Assembly: GCA_947632485.1 (NCBI GenBank)
Contig: CANRPJ010000010.1
Span: forward strand, 1-64,000
Source of the DNA: an uncultured Muribaculaceae bacterium
GTDB lineage: Bacteria > Bacteroidota > Bacteroidia > Bacteroidales > Muribaculaceae
Reading direction: 5' to 3'
Length of the DNA stretch: 64,000 nt
The translations under genes were made by a program, and so were the position numbers. This document shows, piece by piece, positions 43,258 through 52,878 of the stretch (positions within the stretch are counted from its first letter, which is position 1; every line of letters starts with the position of its first letter). The notes beneath the pieces are model-generated. The model saw only the letters and a list, made by a program, of their open reading frames with translations, had not been told where the DNA came from and made no database searches.

Positions 43258-43520
43258 AAACAGCATACGACAAATACGATGCCATAGTGCGGGCTATACC
43301 TCCCCATATTAAGGCAGAGGGAGATTTGGAATTTGCAATATCCACGCGTATATATGACCTTATGACCCAAAAAGGTCTCTCTAAGGCTGAGTTTGCAAGA
43401 GCTGTCGGTAAGCGTCCATGTGAGATAACAAAATGGCTAAGTGGTCAGCATAATTTTACCCTTGCTACCCTCGCCATGCTGTCCACATTCTTCGGCAAGC
43501 CCATTATCACGGTTGGATAA
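43254..43520 (+). CDS. XRE-type helix-turn-helix antitoxin
   Basis: The 88-residue protein has an acidic N-terminal part and a C-terminal helix-turn-helix, IYDLMTQKGLSKAEFARAVG followed by KRPCEITKWLSGQHNFTLAT, with the spacing of XRE/Cro proteins. In such pairs it neutralises the toxin and represses the operon; a perfect inverted repeat upstream (42724-42739) is a likely binding site. It overlaps the toxin gene by 4 bp. The DNA is more AT-rich than the surroundings, in keeping with horizontal transfer. Confidence 0.75.
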   Translation: MKTAYDKYDAIVRAIPPHIKAEGDLEFAISTRIYDLMTQKGLSKAEFARAVGKRPCEITKWLSGQHNFTLATLAMLSTFFGKPIITVG

Positions 43521-43594
43521 TGAACTGAAAAGGGTTGCGCAGAGTAATCCACGCAACCCCGAGAAATCAAACTGCTGATGAGAAGTTATTAATT

Positions 43595-44104
43595 CTATTT
43601 TGAGCAAATAGCTTCTTGATAGAGTTCGTTAGCTCGCTTATCAACCAATTCAGTCCATAGCCGCGATTCCTGTAGCTTCCCGAGGGGAATCCGGCTTTGA
43701 TATTTGCTTAAAAACTCTATAGGATTTTTAATATCCCAGTTATCAATTACTTCTGTCCATACCATATCGTCGGCAAACTTATCAAGAAGTTCCCAATTAT
43801 TGTAGATCTCTTCGCGGTGTGATAGCTTCTTCCAATCCCATTTGTTGTGGAATTCCCGAAGCGTTGCTTCGCAAATGAAGGAATCGGGGCATCTTGAGGA
43901 AAACTCAGACCAGTTTATGCGATGTGAAAATTTCTTTACGCCTTCAATGGTCCATAATATGTTAGTGTTTTCGCTCAATTCTTCCCAGTCGAGCTTATCT
44001 TGATATTTTTCAAGGAGTTCCATACTGAGAACTTCATGTTCAGAGACCATTTTCCATGCTTCGCTTTCGAGCACAGACTGCAGAAATTCGTTGTTGCTGA
44101 TCAT
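43595..44104 (-). CDS. Trp-rich repeat protein of unknown function
   Basis: The ATG at 44104 (MISNNEFLQSVLESEAWKMV) gives 169 residues. The protein is built of imperfect repeats of about 23-30 residues with a hydrophobic-helix plus Trp pattern: YQDKLDWEELSENTNILW, FSHRINWSEFSSRCPDSF, FHNKWDWKKLSHREEIYNNW, FADDMVWTEV. Each carries a [KR]-x-[DN]-W-x-x-[LF] core. There is no signal peptide. I know similar uncharacterised repeat proteins in Bacteroidales but no function. It faces away from the golvesin gene and shares the divergent region with it. A promoter box lies at 44135-44142. Confidence 0.7.
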   Translation of the reverse strand: MISNNEFLQSVLESEAWKMVSEHEVLSMELLEKYQDKLDWEELSENTNILWTIEGVKKFSHRINWSEFSSRCPDSFICEATLREFHNKWDWKKLSHREEIYNNWELLDKFADDMVWTEVIDNWDIKNPIEFLSKYQSRIPLGKLQESRLWTELVDKRANELYQEAICSK

Positions 44105-44134
44105 ATTCTTATGGTTTAGTTTTGATTGTGGAAG

Positions 44135-44142
44135 CAAAATTA
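44135..44142 (-). promoter_or_regulatory. -7 promoter box of the Trp-repeat gene
   Basis: The minus strand reads TAATTTTG, followed by C, 30 bp before the start codon. An inverted repeat TGTATC/GATACA (44152-44170) lies just upstream and may be a regulator site. Confidence 0.5.
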
Positions 44143-44207
44143 GATTCAGGGTGTATCAGTTCGCGATACAACCAAAAAATGTTCGTTAAAATTTTTTCTT
44201 GAAATTA

Positions 44208-44239
44208 TTTGGTGATTTCAAAAGAAAGCATTAACTTTG
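44208..44239 (+). promoter_or_regulatory. Distal promoter upstream of the golvesin/amidase gene
   Basis: TTTG at 44208-44211, 20 bp, then TAACTTTG at 44232-44239, followed by C. The first in-frame ATG after it (44296) is far upstream of the likely real start, so this promoter gives either a long leader or a short RNA. Confidence 0.65.
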
Positions 44240-44359
44240 CAGCGAGAATCAATCAATAACCACTCCCTAATGGGGAGACTAAAACTTTAACCATTATGAA
44301 TACCAAGCATTTCAGCAGCCGGACGGCTCTTCATCTAAGCATGCAAAGAGAAAATTTAG

Positions 44360-44367
44360 TAACTTTG
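44360..44367 (+). promoter_or_regulatory. Proximal -7 box of the golvesin/amidase gene
   Basis: TAACTTTG followed by C, 39 bp before the ATG at 44407. No -33 TTG is visible at the right distance. Confidence 0.5.
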
Positions 44368-44406
44368 CATCTATGTGGCTCAAATTGCAGAGCCTCATCG
44401 TCTGAT

Positions 44407-47400
44407 ATGAACTGGAAAAGAATTATCCCCATATTCCTTGGCATCAGCCTGATAGCGGCCGATGTCTGGGTCGCGTCTCCCGCTTCTGCATCTGAGGCGG
44501 CACCTCTCGAAGTGCCTGCTGTTAAGAAGAGAAGAAAAACCTCGTCAAGCTCTTCCAAAAAGAAGAAATCCTCTTCTGCGCGTAGAAGAACCTCAAAGAG
44601 GAAGAAAGCGGCTGTAAAACCGGTTGAACCGCCCGAGACTCCGAGCTATGATTCGCTGACTCTGTTGGTCAACGAGGCGCTGGTGCGCTCGATTCCGAAG
44701 AATCTCAATCCCGGAGGTCTGAGGGTTAATAGTGTGAAGACCGATCCCCGCTGGAGATCGGCCACGGTATCGCTCAATGAGAACTTCACCTATATGCCCG
44801 TCACGCGTGAGCTCATTAATGCCATGACGGATACTATTGCCGCCTCCTTCCCCGATTCGATTCAGGGCTTCAGGATTGAACTCCTATCGAAGAAGAAACC
44901 TATTGCCTACTATATCAATAAGATTGATAAGCTGCCTGTAGAGCATCGGCAGAATGCGCCTTTCGTGAGGGCTGCTCTCCCTTATGCCGACCCGGTGAAA
45001 GGCATGAAAAATGACGTCGTGGCTCTCTGGCATAGCCACGGGCGTTATTATCGGCCTTCGGCGGGTTCTTGGATGTGGCAGCGGCCTCTGCTGTTTGAGA
45101 CTGTTGAGGATATGTACACTATGGGCTACATTCTGCCCTACGTGGTGCCGATGCTTGAAAATGCCGGAGCCTACGTGATGTTGCCGCGAGAGCGTGATAT
45201 CAACAAGAATGAGGTGATCGTCGACAATGACTCCAACGAGGGCGGTGAACTCTACTCGCAGCCTTATTATAAGGAACGCACCGGTTCGCAGAAATGGACT
45301 ACCGGAGAGGGCGAAGGCTTCATCTATGACCTCCGGGAGTTCCGCGATACGGAGAATCCCTTCGAGGTCGGCACCTACAGGCAGACGCGCACCGTGAAGC
45401 AGGGCGAGAGCGAATCGGTGGCCGCCTGGTATGCTGATATTCCCGAAGATGGCGAGTATGCCGTATATGTAAGCTATAAGACCCTGCCGGAATCTACGCC
45501 TGATGCCCGCTATGCGGTGAATTACAGTGGTGGTACCCGCGAATTTATTGTAAATCAGCAGATGGGAGGCGGCACCTGGATATATCTCGGCACCTTCCCG
45601 CTCCATAAAGGCTATAGCGCATCGGAGCCCATCGTGACTCTTACGAACATTACCGAAGGCGAGGCCGGAACGGTGGTAACTGCCGACGCCGTGAAGATCG
45701 GAGGAGGAATGGGCAACATTGCCCGAAGCCCTTCGCGCTCCGATATCTGGTATGATCCCTCTACTCCGGAGGCTGATCTGGCGCAGCTTCAGGAAGAGGC
45801 TGAAGATTCCGAAGAGTCCGATGATGCCTCTGATCTCTCCGATTCATCTGAAGATGATGAAGATTCTGACGATGTCACCCTCGACGCCGAGCAGTCGGCT
45901 GATACGAGTGTGCCTGCCGAACCGGTGAAAAAAGGCCCGGCGCCCACGTTCCGCACCTCCGGAATGCCCCGATTCCTTGAGGGAGCGCGCTATTGGCTGC
46001 ATTGGGCCGGAGCTCCGGAAAGCGTATATTCGCCATATCACGGTAGCGACGACTACAAAGATGACTACACATCGCGTGGTCATTGGGTTAACTGGCTCGC
46101 GGGAGGGTCCAGGGTGCTTCCGGGGCAGAAAGGCCTCAATATTCCGGTCGATGTCACCATGGCTCTGCATTCCGATGCAGGCAAGCATAATGACGATACC
46201 TTTGTAGGCACCCTTGGAATCTTCTTCACCAATGATGGCGCTTCCTATGCCGACGGTACCGCCAGGGTAAACTCCCGTATGCTTACCGATCTGCTCATGC
46301 GCCAGATTACCAACGATATCCGCAAGACCTGGGAGCCCAACTGGGTGCGCCGCTCTATGTGGGATAAGAGTTATGTAGAGGCCCGGGTGCCCGAGGTGCC
46401 TACAGCTCTTATCGAGCTGATGAGCCATCAGAACTATGCCGATATGCAGTATGGTCTCGATCCCGATTTCCGCTTCACGGTTGGGCGTGCGATCTATAAG
46501 GCCCTTGCCCGGTTCCTCTCCGAGCGCAAGGACCGTGAGCTCGTGATCCAGCCTCTTCCGGTGCAGGATTTCTACATCGCCGACCAGGGGAAAGGCCGCT
46601 ATAGGCTCGCGTGGGAACCTACTCCCGATCCGCTTGAGCCTTCAGCTATGCCTACCCGCTATGTAGTTTTCGAGCGCTCTGGAAGCGATATGGGTTTCCA
46701 TAAAATCGGAGAGACCGATAAGAACTATTTTGATATCAAGGTCGATGATGAAGAGATCCATAGCTTCCGCATCGTGGCAGCTAATGAAGGTGGTCTCTCT
46801 TTCCCGGGGGAGACGCTCGCTCTGCGCAGGGATCCGAAAGGTCGTGCCCCGGTGTTGATCATCAACGGATTCACCCGCGTTAGTGGCCCGGAGAGGTATA
46901 GCACCGAATCGGAGGCCGGATTCCGTTCGGAAGATGATTTCGGAGTGCCTTATCTCCGCGATATCTCCTTTACGGGCCATCAGATGGAGTTCAGCCGCGC
47001 CGCCGGTGAGAGATCCGGCCAGAGCAGTTCGAGCTATGTCTCGACCGTGATCGCCGGCAACACGTTCGATTTCCCAGCCGTTCATGGCCAGGGTATTGCC
47101 GATGCCGGACGAGGCTTCATTTCTACAAGTCTCGGCGCGATTGAGCGCGGTGCTGTTAAGCTCGGCGACTATAAGACCATCGACCTGATTCTCGGTAAGC
47201 AGAAGGCGATTACCGTAGGCAATGGCAGCAGCGGCGTCAGGTTTACGGCCTTCCCGAAAGCACTCCGCCATGAACTTGAGGGCTTTCTCCGCCATGGTGG
47301 CGATCTGCTCGTGAGCGGCCAGTACGTGGCCTCCGATCTCTATGGGTTGCGGTCGGGCTCCGAGGAGCGCCAGTTCGCCTCGCAGGTGCTTGGTCTCGGA

Positions 47401-47721
47401 GAGCCTACAGGTGAGCGCGTGCGCGCCGGGCGCATCAGTGCCGGCGCCTATGCCGACGGTCGGGCCGATGGGCAATATGACTATTGTTCCACCCTCAATC
47501 CGCAGCAATATATTGTTGAGCTGCCCGATGGCCTCGTGGCCTCCGGGGAGATTGAGGCGGAGCCGGTATTGCTTTTCCCCGGCTTTGAAGGAGCCGCCGC
47601 TTTAGCCATGAAGGAGGGCAAGAGCCGGAGATTCGTGATGAGCGTGCCGTTGGAATCGGTTTCCGATGAGGCCCGGAGGCGTGATCTCATTCGCAGAATA
47701 GTAACCTGGCTCGAAGATTGA
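44407..47721 (+). CDS. N-acetylmuramoyl-L-alanine amidase-like protein with golvesin domain (xanthan-lyase-like)
   Basis: I chose the ATG at 44407 ([20 protein letters not shown]), which gives a signal peptide; the frame is open back to 44296 but crosses a promoter box. The 1104-residue exported protein has a Ser/Lys-rich linker and then an Amidase_3-like fold split by an insert. The first metal-ligand region is [10 protein letters not shown], the later ones ALHSDAG and [12 protein letters not shown]. The insert holds a golvesin/xanthan-lyase C-terminal-like beta domain ([20 protein letters not shown] ... [11 protein letters not shown]) and an Asp/Glu-rich linker. A fibronectin-like domain and a Rossmann-like C-terminal domain follow. 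It likely cuts cell-wall stem peptides. Confidence 0.82.
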   Translation: MNWKRIIPIFLGISLIAADVWVASPASASEAAPLEVPAVKKRRKTSSSSSKKKKSSSARRRTSKRKKAAVKPVEPPETPSYDSLTLLVNEALVRSIPKNLNPGGLRVNSVKTDPRWRSATVSLNENFTYMPVTRELINAMTDTIAASFPDSIQGFRIELLSKKKPIAYYINKIDKLPVEHRQNAPFVRAALPYADPVKGMKNDVVALWHSHGRYYRPSAGSWMWQRPLLFETVEDMYTMGYILPYVVPMLENAGAYVMLPRERDINKNEVIVDNDSNEGGELYSQPYYKERTGSQKWTTGEGEGFIYDLREFRDTENPFEVGTYRQTRTVKQGESESVAAWYADIPEDGEYAVYVSYKTLPESTPDARYAVNYSGGTREFIVNQQMGGGTWIYLGTFPLHKGYSASEPIVTLTNITEGEAGTVVTADAVKIGGGMGNIARSPSRSDIWYDPSTPEADLAQLQEEAEDSEESDDASDLSDSSEDDEDSDDVTLDAEQSADTSVPAEPVKKGPAPTFRTSGMPRFLEGARYWLHWAGAPESVYSPYHGSDDYKDDYTSRGHWVNWLAGGSRVLPGQKGLNIPVDVTMALHSDAGKHNDDTFVGTLGIFFTNDGASYADGTARVNSRMLTDLLMRQITNDIRKTWEPNWVRRSMWDKSYVEARVPEVPTALIELMSHQNYADMQYGLDPDFRFTVGRAIYKALARFLSERKDRELVIQPLPVQDFYIADQGKGRYRLAWEPTPDPLEPSAMPTRYVVFERSGSDMGFHKIGETDKNYFDIKVDDEEIHSFRIVAANEGGLSFPGETLALRRDPKGRAPVLIINGFTRVSGPERYSTESEAGFRSEDDFGVPYLRDISFTGHQMEFSRAAGERSGQSSSSYVSTVIAGNTFDFPAVHGQGIADAGRGFISTSLGAIERGAVKLGDYKTIDLILGKQKAITVGNGSSGVRFTAFPKALRHELEGFLRHGGDLLVSGQYVASDLYGLRSGSEERQFASQVLGLGEPTGERVRAGRISAGAYADGRADGQYDYCSTLNPQQYIVELPDGLVASGEIEAEPVLLFPGFEGAAALAMKEGKSRRFVMSVPLESVSDEARRRDLIRRIVTWLED

Positions 47722-47741
47722 GCCTGAATAATCCGAATGCT

Positions 47742-49139
47742 ATGAAGATTATTGAATTTACTAATGTGCGCTCCTTGCGCGAAGAGATATTCAGCCTCGG
47801 TCTTGAGGAGTTTCTGCTTCTGAAGATCGATGGCAGGGAAGTGGAGCTCGACGAAGGCGCTTGCGAGCGTCTGGTGGAGGTAGCAGCCGACATTGACTCC
47901 TCGCTTACATATTGCTACTACCGCGACCGGTTGCCCGACGGCAGCCTGATGCCTCACCCGGTGATCGACTATCAGCCCGGCTCTGTGCGCGATGATTTCG
48001 ATTTCGGACCGCTCGTGCTGCTCAATGCCGCCGATGTGCTCAGTGCCACGGAAGACTTCACTGATGAGAGCGACTGCCTCGACGGTGGGTGGTATGCCTT
48101 GCGTCTGCGCCTCACAATAGGCCGCATGGTGGCCTCCGTGCCGGAGTATCTTTACACTGCTTCGAAGACCGACCTCCGCAAGTCCGGTCAGAAGCAGCAC
48201 GACTATGTCGATCCGCGCAACCGCGCCTACCAGATGGAGATGGAAGAGGCGCTGACTGTGCATCTCGATGAGATCAACGGGTCGGTTGCGGGGCAGCAGG
48301 TGGCGGTCGATGTTGAGGAAGGGGAGTTTCCTGTGGAGGCATCGGTGGTGATACCCGTGCGCAACCGCGTGCGCACGATAGGCGACGCCGTGAAATCAGC
48401 TCTTGAGCAGGCGGCTGACTTCGACTTCAATGTAATAGTGGTTGACAATGGCAGTACCGATGGCACCTCCGAACTGCTCGCCGGCATCAGCGATCCCAGG
48501 CTCAGGGTGATTAGCCTCACCGGCAAGGAGGGACTCGCCATCGGAGGCTGTTGGAACCGGGCTCTGCATTCCCCCGAATGTGGCCGTTTCGCCGTGCAGC
48601 TTGATTCCGACGATGTCTATTCCGGTCCGGGTAGTCTTGCCAAGATTGTGGCTCAGTTCCGCAAATCGGCTTGCGCTATGGTAGTCGGTTCATATATGAT
48701 GACTGACTTCGACCTGAAGCCGATACCCCCCGGGGTGATCGACCATAGCGAATGGACCGATGCCAACGGAGCCAACAATGCGCTGCGTGTGAATGGTTTC
48801 GGAGCTCCGAGGGCTTTCTATACTCCGATAGCGAGAGAGATTGGCTTCCCGAATGTGAGCTATGGAGAAGACTATGCTATGTGTCTGAGGATAAGCCGTC
48901 AATACTATGTCGGAAGAATTTTCGACGTGGTCTATAACTGCCGGCGCTGGGAGGGTAATTCCGACGCGGCTCTGAGCATAGAGCAGACCAACGCCAACAA
49001 CTATTATAAGGATTTCCTCCGCAGTGTGGAGTTGATAGCCCGCGTCAATGCCAACCGGCACGACGACGCGCACTGGATCGACGATTCCGGCAGCGATGCC
49101 GAAGAAGATGATGGCGATGATGACGACGACGCTTTCTGA
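47742..49139 (+). CDS. Glycosyltransferase family 2 protein with N-terminal extension and acidic tail
   Basis: The ATG at 47742 ([20 protein letters not shown]) was preferred to a TTG at 47718 that overlaps the previous gene. The GT-A domain covers about residues 205-430: [36 protein letters not shown], and the metal-binding QLDSDDVY. The first 200 residues are an extra domain of unknown role. The tail is a run of Asp/Glu ([18 protein letters not shown]). It is cytoplasmic and 20 bp after the golvesin gene. The acceptor is unknown. Confidence 0.88.
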   Translation: MKIIEFTNVRSLREEIFSLGLEEFLLLKIDGREVELDEGACERLVEVAADIDSSLTYCYYRDRLPDGSLMPHPVIDYQPGSVRDDFDFGPLVLLNAADVLSATEDFTDESDCLDGGWYALRLRLTIGRMVASVPEYLYTASKTDLRKSGQKQHDYVDPRNRAYQMEMEEALTVHLDEINGSVAGQQVAVDVEEGEFPVEASVVIPVRNRVRTIGDAVKSALEQAADFDFNVIVVDNGSTDGTSELLAGISDPRLRVISLTGKEGLAIGGCWNRALHSPECGRFAVQLDSDDVYSGPGSLAKIVAQFRKSACAMVVGSYMMTDFDLKPIPPGVIDHSEWTDANGANNALRVNGFGAPRAFYTPIAREIGFPNVSYGEDYAMCLRISRQYYVGRIFDVVYNCRRWEGNSDAALSIEQTNANNYYKDFLRSVELIARVNANRHDDAHWIDDSGSDAEEDDGDDDDDAF

Positions 49140-50034
49140 CCTCACGGAATTTGTCGAAAGCCAGCTTTCCGGTTGGCCGGAGGCAAAGGCGCGCTACGAG
49201 GCTCTCGGGCTCACGGAGCGGCGCATAGAGCGCTATGGTGAGTGGCCTCTGATAGTGCAGCATAATCCGGCGCGCGCCGTTTCTACCGAAGCGCGCACAG
49301 ATGCCGCGTCGATAGCCGCGCGCCCCTGCTTCCTGTGCAGCTCCAACCGTCCTGAAGAGCAGAAGGCAATTGACTGGCCTGAAGACTGGCAACTGCTGGT
49401 GAACCCTTTCCCGGTGCTTCCTCTTCATTTTGTCGGAGCTTCCAGGTCTCATCAGCCTCAGTCGGCGCTGCCGTTGGCTGCCATTGAGGCGGCTCTGGCT
49501 TTCCCCGGTCTCGTGGCCTTCTTCAATGGCGCGAAAGCGGGTGCCTCAGCCCCGGATCATCTTCATTATCAGGCAGTGCTTGCATCGGAACTCCCATTGT
49601 TGGGTCATATTGAGAAGCTTCACCGCAGCTTCGGTTCCGCCTTTTCCGATGAGCTTGATCCGGCTTTGCCTGTGAAGTTTATAAGCGTATTGGCTTCTCC
49701 TGATGATGACGAGCTGATGTGGAAGGTCATGAATGCCCGGGGTAGGAATGCTGAAACAGGTCTTCCTGATCCGGATATGGTAAATACCTTTGTCTGGACC
49801 GACGGAGAGGGGCTTTTGAGGGCTCTGGTTTTTCCGCGCACCCGTCATCGCCCCGCCTGCTTCTTTAAGGAGGGGGAGGAGCGGATTGCGGTTAGTCCGG
49901 GAGCGCTTGATATGGTTGGGCTCTTTATCGTGCCGCGTGCAGAGGATTATGCCCGGCTTGACCGCGCCCGCATTGAGGAAATCTATCGGGAAGTGCAGCC
50001 TGCCGCTGCCGATATGAGAGAATTGTGGCGATGA
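49120..50034 (+). CDS. DUF4922 protein (HIT-like / GDP-galactose phosphorylase-like nucleotidyltransferase)
   Basis: I chose the ATG at 49120 ([20 protein letters not shown]), giving 304 residues; ATGs at 49096 and 49108 are possible. The start lies inside the acid tail of the GT2 gene (20-bp overlap). The HIT-type catalytic motif is [14 protein letters not shown] (H-x-H-x-Q). [12 protein letters not shown] looks like a metal or structural site, and [12 protein letters not shown] is the family block before it. It should act on a sugar or nucleoside phosphate; plant relatives phosphorolyse GDP-L-galactose. Its stop overlaps the next start (ATGA). Confidence 0.82.
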   Translation: MTTTLSDLTEFVESQLSGWPEAKARYEALGLTERRIERYGEWPLIVQHNPARAVSTEARTDAASIAARPCFLCSSNRPEEQKAIDWPEDWQLLVNPFPVLPLHFVGASRSHQPQSALPLAAIEAALAFPGLVAFFNGAKAGASAPDHLHYQAVLASELPLLGHIEKLHRSFGSAFSDELDPALPVKFISVLASPDDDELMWKVMNARGRNAETGLPDPDMVNTFVWTDGEGLLRALVFPRTRHRPACFFKEGEERIAVSPGALDMVGLFIVPRAEDYARLDRARIEEIYREVQPAAADMRELWR

Positions 50035-51353
50035 AAAGTTCGCGCTCACCCTGGCTCTGGATTCCGACGCTCTATGTGGCTGAGGGGCTGCCATATTTCG
50101 CCGTAAATACGCTTACGGTGCTGATGTATGTGCGCATGGGCATCTCCAATGCGGAGATGGCCTTCTACACCGGCTGGCTTTATCTGCCTTGGGTCGTGAA
50201 GCCTTTCTGGAGTCCCTTCGTGGATATTATCCGCACCAAGCGCTGGTGGGTTTTGCTCATGGAGGCATTTATGGCTGTATCGCTTGCGTCGGTAGCTTTT
50301 CTGATGCCCACATCGGTATTCTTCTCGGCCACGCTGGCTTGCTTCTGGCTCACCGCTTTCTTCTCGGCCACCCATGACATAGCTGCCGACGGCTACTATA
50401 TGCTTGAGCTTTCGGCTCATGAGCAGGCTGCTTTCGTAGGTATCAGGTCTACCTTCTATAGAGTGGCGAGTGTGCTCGGTCAGGGAGGACTCGTGATGCT
50501 CGCCGGCTATCTGGAAGAGTCGCTGGGCGATATCCCGATGGCATGGGCCGCCGTGTTTATGCTCGTAGCAGTCTTCTTCCTGCTCATCACCCTCTATCAT
50601 CTCCGCTTTCTTCCTAAGGCAGAGGCAGATAAGCCGAGGCATGAGCATTCCGCGGCTCAGCTCGCCCGCAATTTCGCGGCTACATTCGTCACCTTTGTGG
50701 CGAAGCCGGGCGTATGGAGTGCTATCTGCTTCATGCTTCTTTACCGGCTTCCGGAGGCGCTGTGCGTAAAGCTGGTGCAACCGTTTCTGGTGGCGTCGCG
50801 TGAGGCGGGAGGACTGGGACTGACCACCAAAGAGGTGGGATTCGTAAATGGAACCGTAGGAGTAATTGCTTTGCTTCTGGGAGGCATCGTAGGCGGTCTG
50901 GCCATTGCGCGTCAGGGACTTAAGGCGTGGTTATGGCCGATGGCCCTGAGTCTTACTCTTCCCTGCATATTCTATTGCCTGTTGGCTATGTGGCAGCCGG
51001 AGAGCTTTTTCTGGATCAATGCAGCTGTCTTTACCGAGCAATTCGGCTATGGGTTCGGCTTCACCGCCTTCATGCTCTATCTGATTTACTTCTCAAGAGG
51101 AGAGAACAGTACGAGCCACTATGCCTTCTGCACCGCCTTTATGGCTCTGGGCATGATGCTTCCCGGAATGGCGGCCGGCTGGCTCCATCAGATTCTTGAA
51201 GGTCTCCAGATTTTCCCCAGTGCGCAGCCACAGGGCTATGTGAATTTTTTCTGGGTGGTGATGCTCTGCTGTGTGGCCACGTTTGCCGTGTGTGCCGCGG
51301 TGAAGATCAGTCCCGAGTTCGGACGCAAGGAGTTGCACGTTTCGGGCGATTGA
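50031..51353 (+). CDS. MFS transporter, AmpG-like (muropeptide permease group)
   Basis: The ATG at 50031 overlaps the previous stop by 4 bp; the GTG two codons earlier is less likely. The 440-residue protein has about 12 membrane helices. The first block PWLWIPTLYVAEGLPYFAVN and the next WLYLPWVVKPFWSPFVDIIR match AmpG-type permeases, and SATHDIAADGYYM is the TM4 family motif. AmpG brings GlcNAc-anhydroMurNAc peptides into the cytoplasm. The kinase that follows and the amidase upstream support a cell-wall salvage role, which is inference. Confidence 0.88.
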   Translation: MKSSRSPWLWIPTLYVAEGLPYFAVNTLTVLMYVRMGISNAEMAFYTGWLYLPWVVKPFWSPFVDIIRTKRWWVLLMEAFMAVSLASVAFLMPTSVFFSATLACFWLTAFFSATHDIAADGYYMLELSAHEQAAFVGIRSTFYRVASVLGQGGLVMLAGYLEESLGDIPMAWAAVFMLVAVFFLLITLYHLRFLPKAEADKPRHEHSAAQLARNFAATFVTFVAKPGVWSAICFMLLYRLPEALCVKLVQPFLVASREAGGLGLTTKEVGFVNGTVGVIALLLGGIVGGLAIARQGLKAWLWPMALSLTLPCIFYCLLAMWQPESFFWINAAVFTEQFGYGFGFTAFMLYLIYFSRGENSTSHYAFCTAFMALGMMLPGMAAGWLHQILEGLQIFPSAQPQGYVNFFWVVMLCCVATFAVCAAVKISPEFGRKELHVSGD

Positions 51354-51363
51354 GTTATATTTG
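51333..51363 (+). promoter_or_regulatory. Promoter directly before the BadF-type kinase
   Basis: TTG at 51333-51335, 20 bp, then TATATTTG at 51356-51363. The start codon at 51372 is only 8 bp beyond the -7 box, so a transcript from here would be leaderless or nearly so. Confidence 0.55.
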
Positions 51364-51371
51364 TGGTCGAG

Positions 51372-52214
51372 ATGGGTAGTGAAGGAAAGAAAACTCTCGT
51401 GGTCGATGCCGGCTCTACAAAGGCGGCATGGGGCATTGCTGCAAGCGGAGCTTCGTTTGTGACCAGAGGAGTCAACGCCCTTACTGCGTCAGATCAGGAA
51501 TTGAGATCCGTTCTCCGGGAGGCCGGAGAGAAGGCCGGTGATGAGAAGATAGATCAGATCTATTGGTACGGAGCCGGTTGCGCCACTACGGCTGTCTGCT
51601 CCAGATTGCGGAGCGCCCTTGAAGCTGAATTTGCTCCCGCTACCGTTCAGGTCGCTTCGGATTTAGTGGGAGCTGCACGGGCTTTGTTCGGTAACGGTCA
51701 GGGGATTGCCTCAATTCTGGGCACCGGTAGCAACAGTGGCTACTTCGATGGCCTTTCCATAGCCTTTCAGGTGCCTTCGCTCGGGTTTATCTTAGGCGAT
51801 GAGGGCAGTGGGGTGGCTATCGGCAAGAGTCTGCTTGCAAAAGCGCTTAGGGGCTCATTGCCTCAGTATCTTTCCGAAGAGCTGAGCCGGACGATGGGGG
51901 TGGATCTCGCGTCGGTGCTCGAAAGAGTGTACCGCGGTGAGGCTCCTAACCGCTATCTTGCCTCTTTCGTGCCTTTTGTGGCTGAGCATGAAGACGATGA
52001 TGCGATGAAGGAACTGGTCAGCGAGGAGTTCCGGAACTTTGCAGGAAAGATCCTGACTGCCTATCCGCAAGCCCATGAAGCTCCTTTGGGCTTTGTGGGG
52101 TCGATAGCCTGGCGCTTCAGGCCTCTGCTTGAAAAAACGCTCGATGAGTTCGGATTGAGAGCTGAAAAGATAATAAAAGACCCTATGGAGGGGTTATTGA
52201 AATATCATGCGTAG
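51372..52214 (+). CDS. BadF/BadG-type ATPase, N-acetylglucosamine or MurNAc kinase-like
   Basis: The ATG at 51372 gives 280 residues. The actin-like ATPase fold shows the phosphate-1 loop LVVDAGSTKAAWGI, the phosphate-2 loop SILGTGSNSGYFDG and GDEGSGVAIGK. This is the layout of eukaryote-type GlcNAc kinases and of the MurNAc kinase MurK found near AmpG-like genes in Bacteroidetes. It would phosphorylate an amino sugar released from peptidoglycan. It overlaps the next gene by 8 bp. The exact sugar cannot be read from sequence. Confidence 0.85.
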   Translation: MGSEGKKTLVVDAGSTKAAWGIAASGASFVTRGVNALTASDQELRSVLREAGEKAGDEKIDQIYWYGAGCATTAVCSRLRSALEAEFAPATVQVASDLVGAARALFGNGQGIASILGTGSNSGYFDGLSIAFQVPSLGFILGDEGSGVAIGKSLLAKALRGSLPQYLSEELSRTMGVDLASVLERVYRGEAPNRYLASFVPFVAEHEDDDAMKELVSEEFRNFAGKILTAYPQAHEAPLGFVGSIAWRFRPLLEKTLDEFGLRAEKIIKDPMEGLLKYHA

Positions 52215-52872
52215 GATTTTGACATTAGTTTTGGTCGGGTTGCTTTGGGCCGGAGTGGCGGCTCAGAAGTTTCAGCCCCCTTCCAGATACTGGACTCAGC
52301 GGGCATCGCTGTTTGATATGCTGCCCGTGACTCCGGAAGATATCGTGTTTCTTGGCAACTCGATAACCGATGGCGGCGAATGGGCAGAGCTGCTGAGCGA
52401 CCACAGAATGAAAAACCGTGGCATCAGCGGCGATGTGGTGCCGGGAATCAGGGAGCGCCTTGTAAGCGTGACCGATGGCAAACCGGCCAAGATTTTCCTG
52501 CTTGTTGGCATCAATGATATAGCCGCAGGCAGGAGTGTAGATAAGATAGCTGCTGATTATGAGCTGCTTGTGAAGGAAATCCGGGAGAGCACGCCGCAGA
52601 CCGATCTCTACCTGCAATCGGTAATGCCGGTTGATTTGCGCGAAGGGCTATGGAAGAAACTTGCCGGCAAGGAGAAGATGATTCCCGCTCTAAATAAGCG
52701 CATTAAGGCGATAGCTGAAGAAAACGGCGCCACTTACATTGATCTCTGGCCTGCCCTTGCCGACGATGAGGGGCGCCTGAGATCAGAATATACTAACGAC
52801 GGGCTGCATCTGCTCGGTCAGGGCTATCTGGCATGGCTCATGGAGCTGCACCCATATATTGACGAGAATTAA
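52207..52872 (+). CDS. SGNH/GDSL-family hydrolase, exported
   Basis: The 221-residue protein has a signal peptide (MRRILTLVLVGLLWAGVAAQ). The SGNH blocks are visible: block I IVFLGNSITDGGEW with the catalytic Ser, block II Gly in RGISGDVV, block III LLVGINDIAAG with the Asn, and block V with Asp/His in YTNDGLHLLGQGYL. It would remove acetyl or other acyl groups from glycans or peptidoglycan in the periplasm. It overlaps the kinase gene by 8 bp, linking it to the salvage cluster. Confidence 0.92.
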   Translation: MRRILTLVLVGLLWAGVAAQKFQPPSRYWTQRASLFDMLPVTPEDIVFLGNSITDGGEWAELLSDHRMKNRGISGDVVPGIRERLVSVTDGKPAKIFLLVGINDIAAGRSVDKIAADYELLVKEIRESTPQTDLYLQSVMPVDLREGLWKKLAGKEKMIPALNKRIKAIAEENGATYIDLWPALADDEGRLRSEYTNDGLHLLGQGYLAWLMELHPYIDEN

Positions 52873-52878
52873 GAGAAG

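Noticed and set aside
44296..44406. N-terminal extension of the golvesin/amidase protein as the main start
   Set aside because: It crosses a -7 box and would bury the signal peptide; kept only as a possible alternative form.
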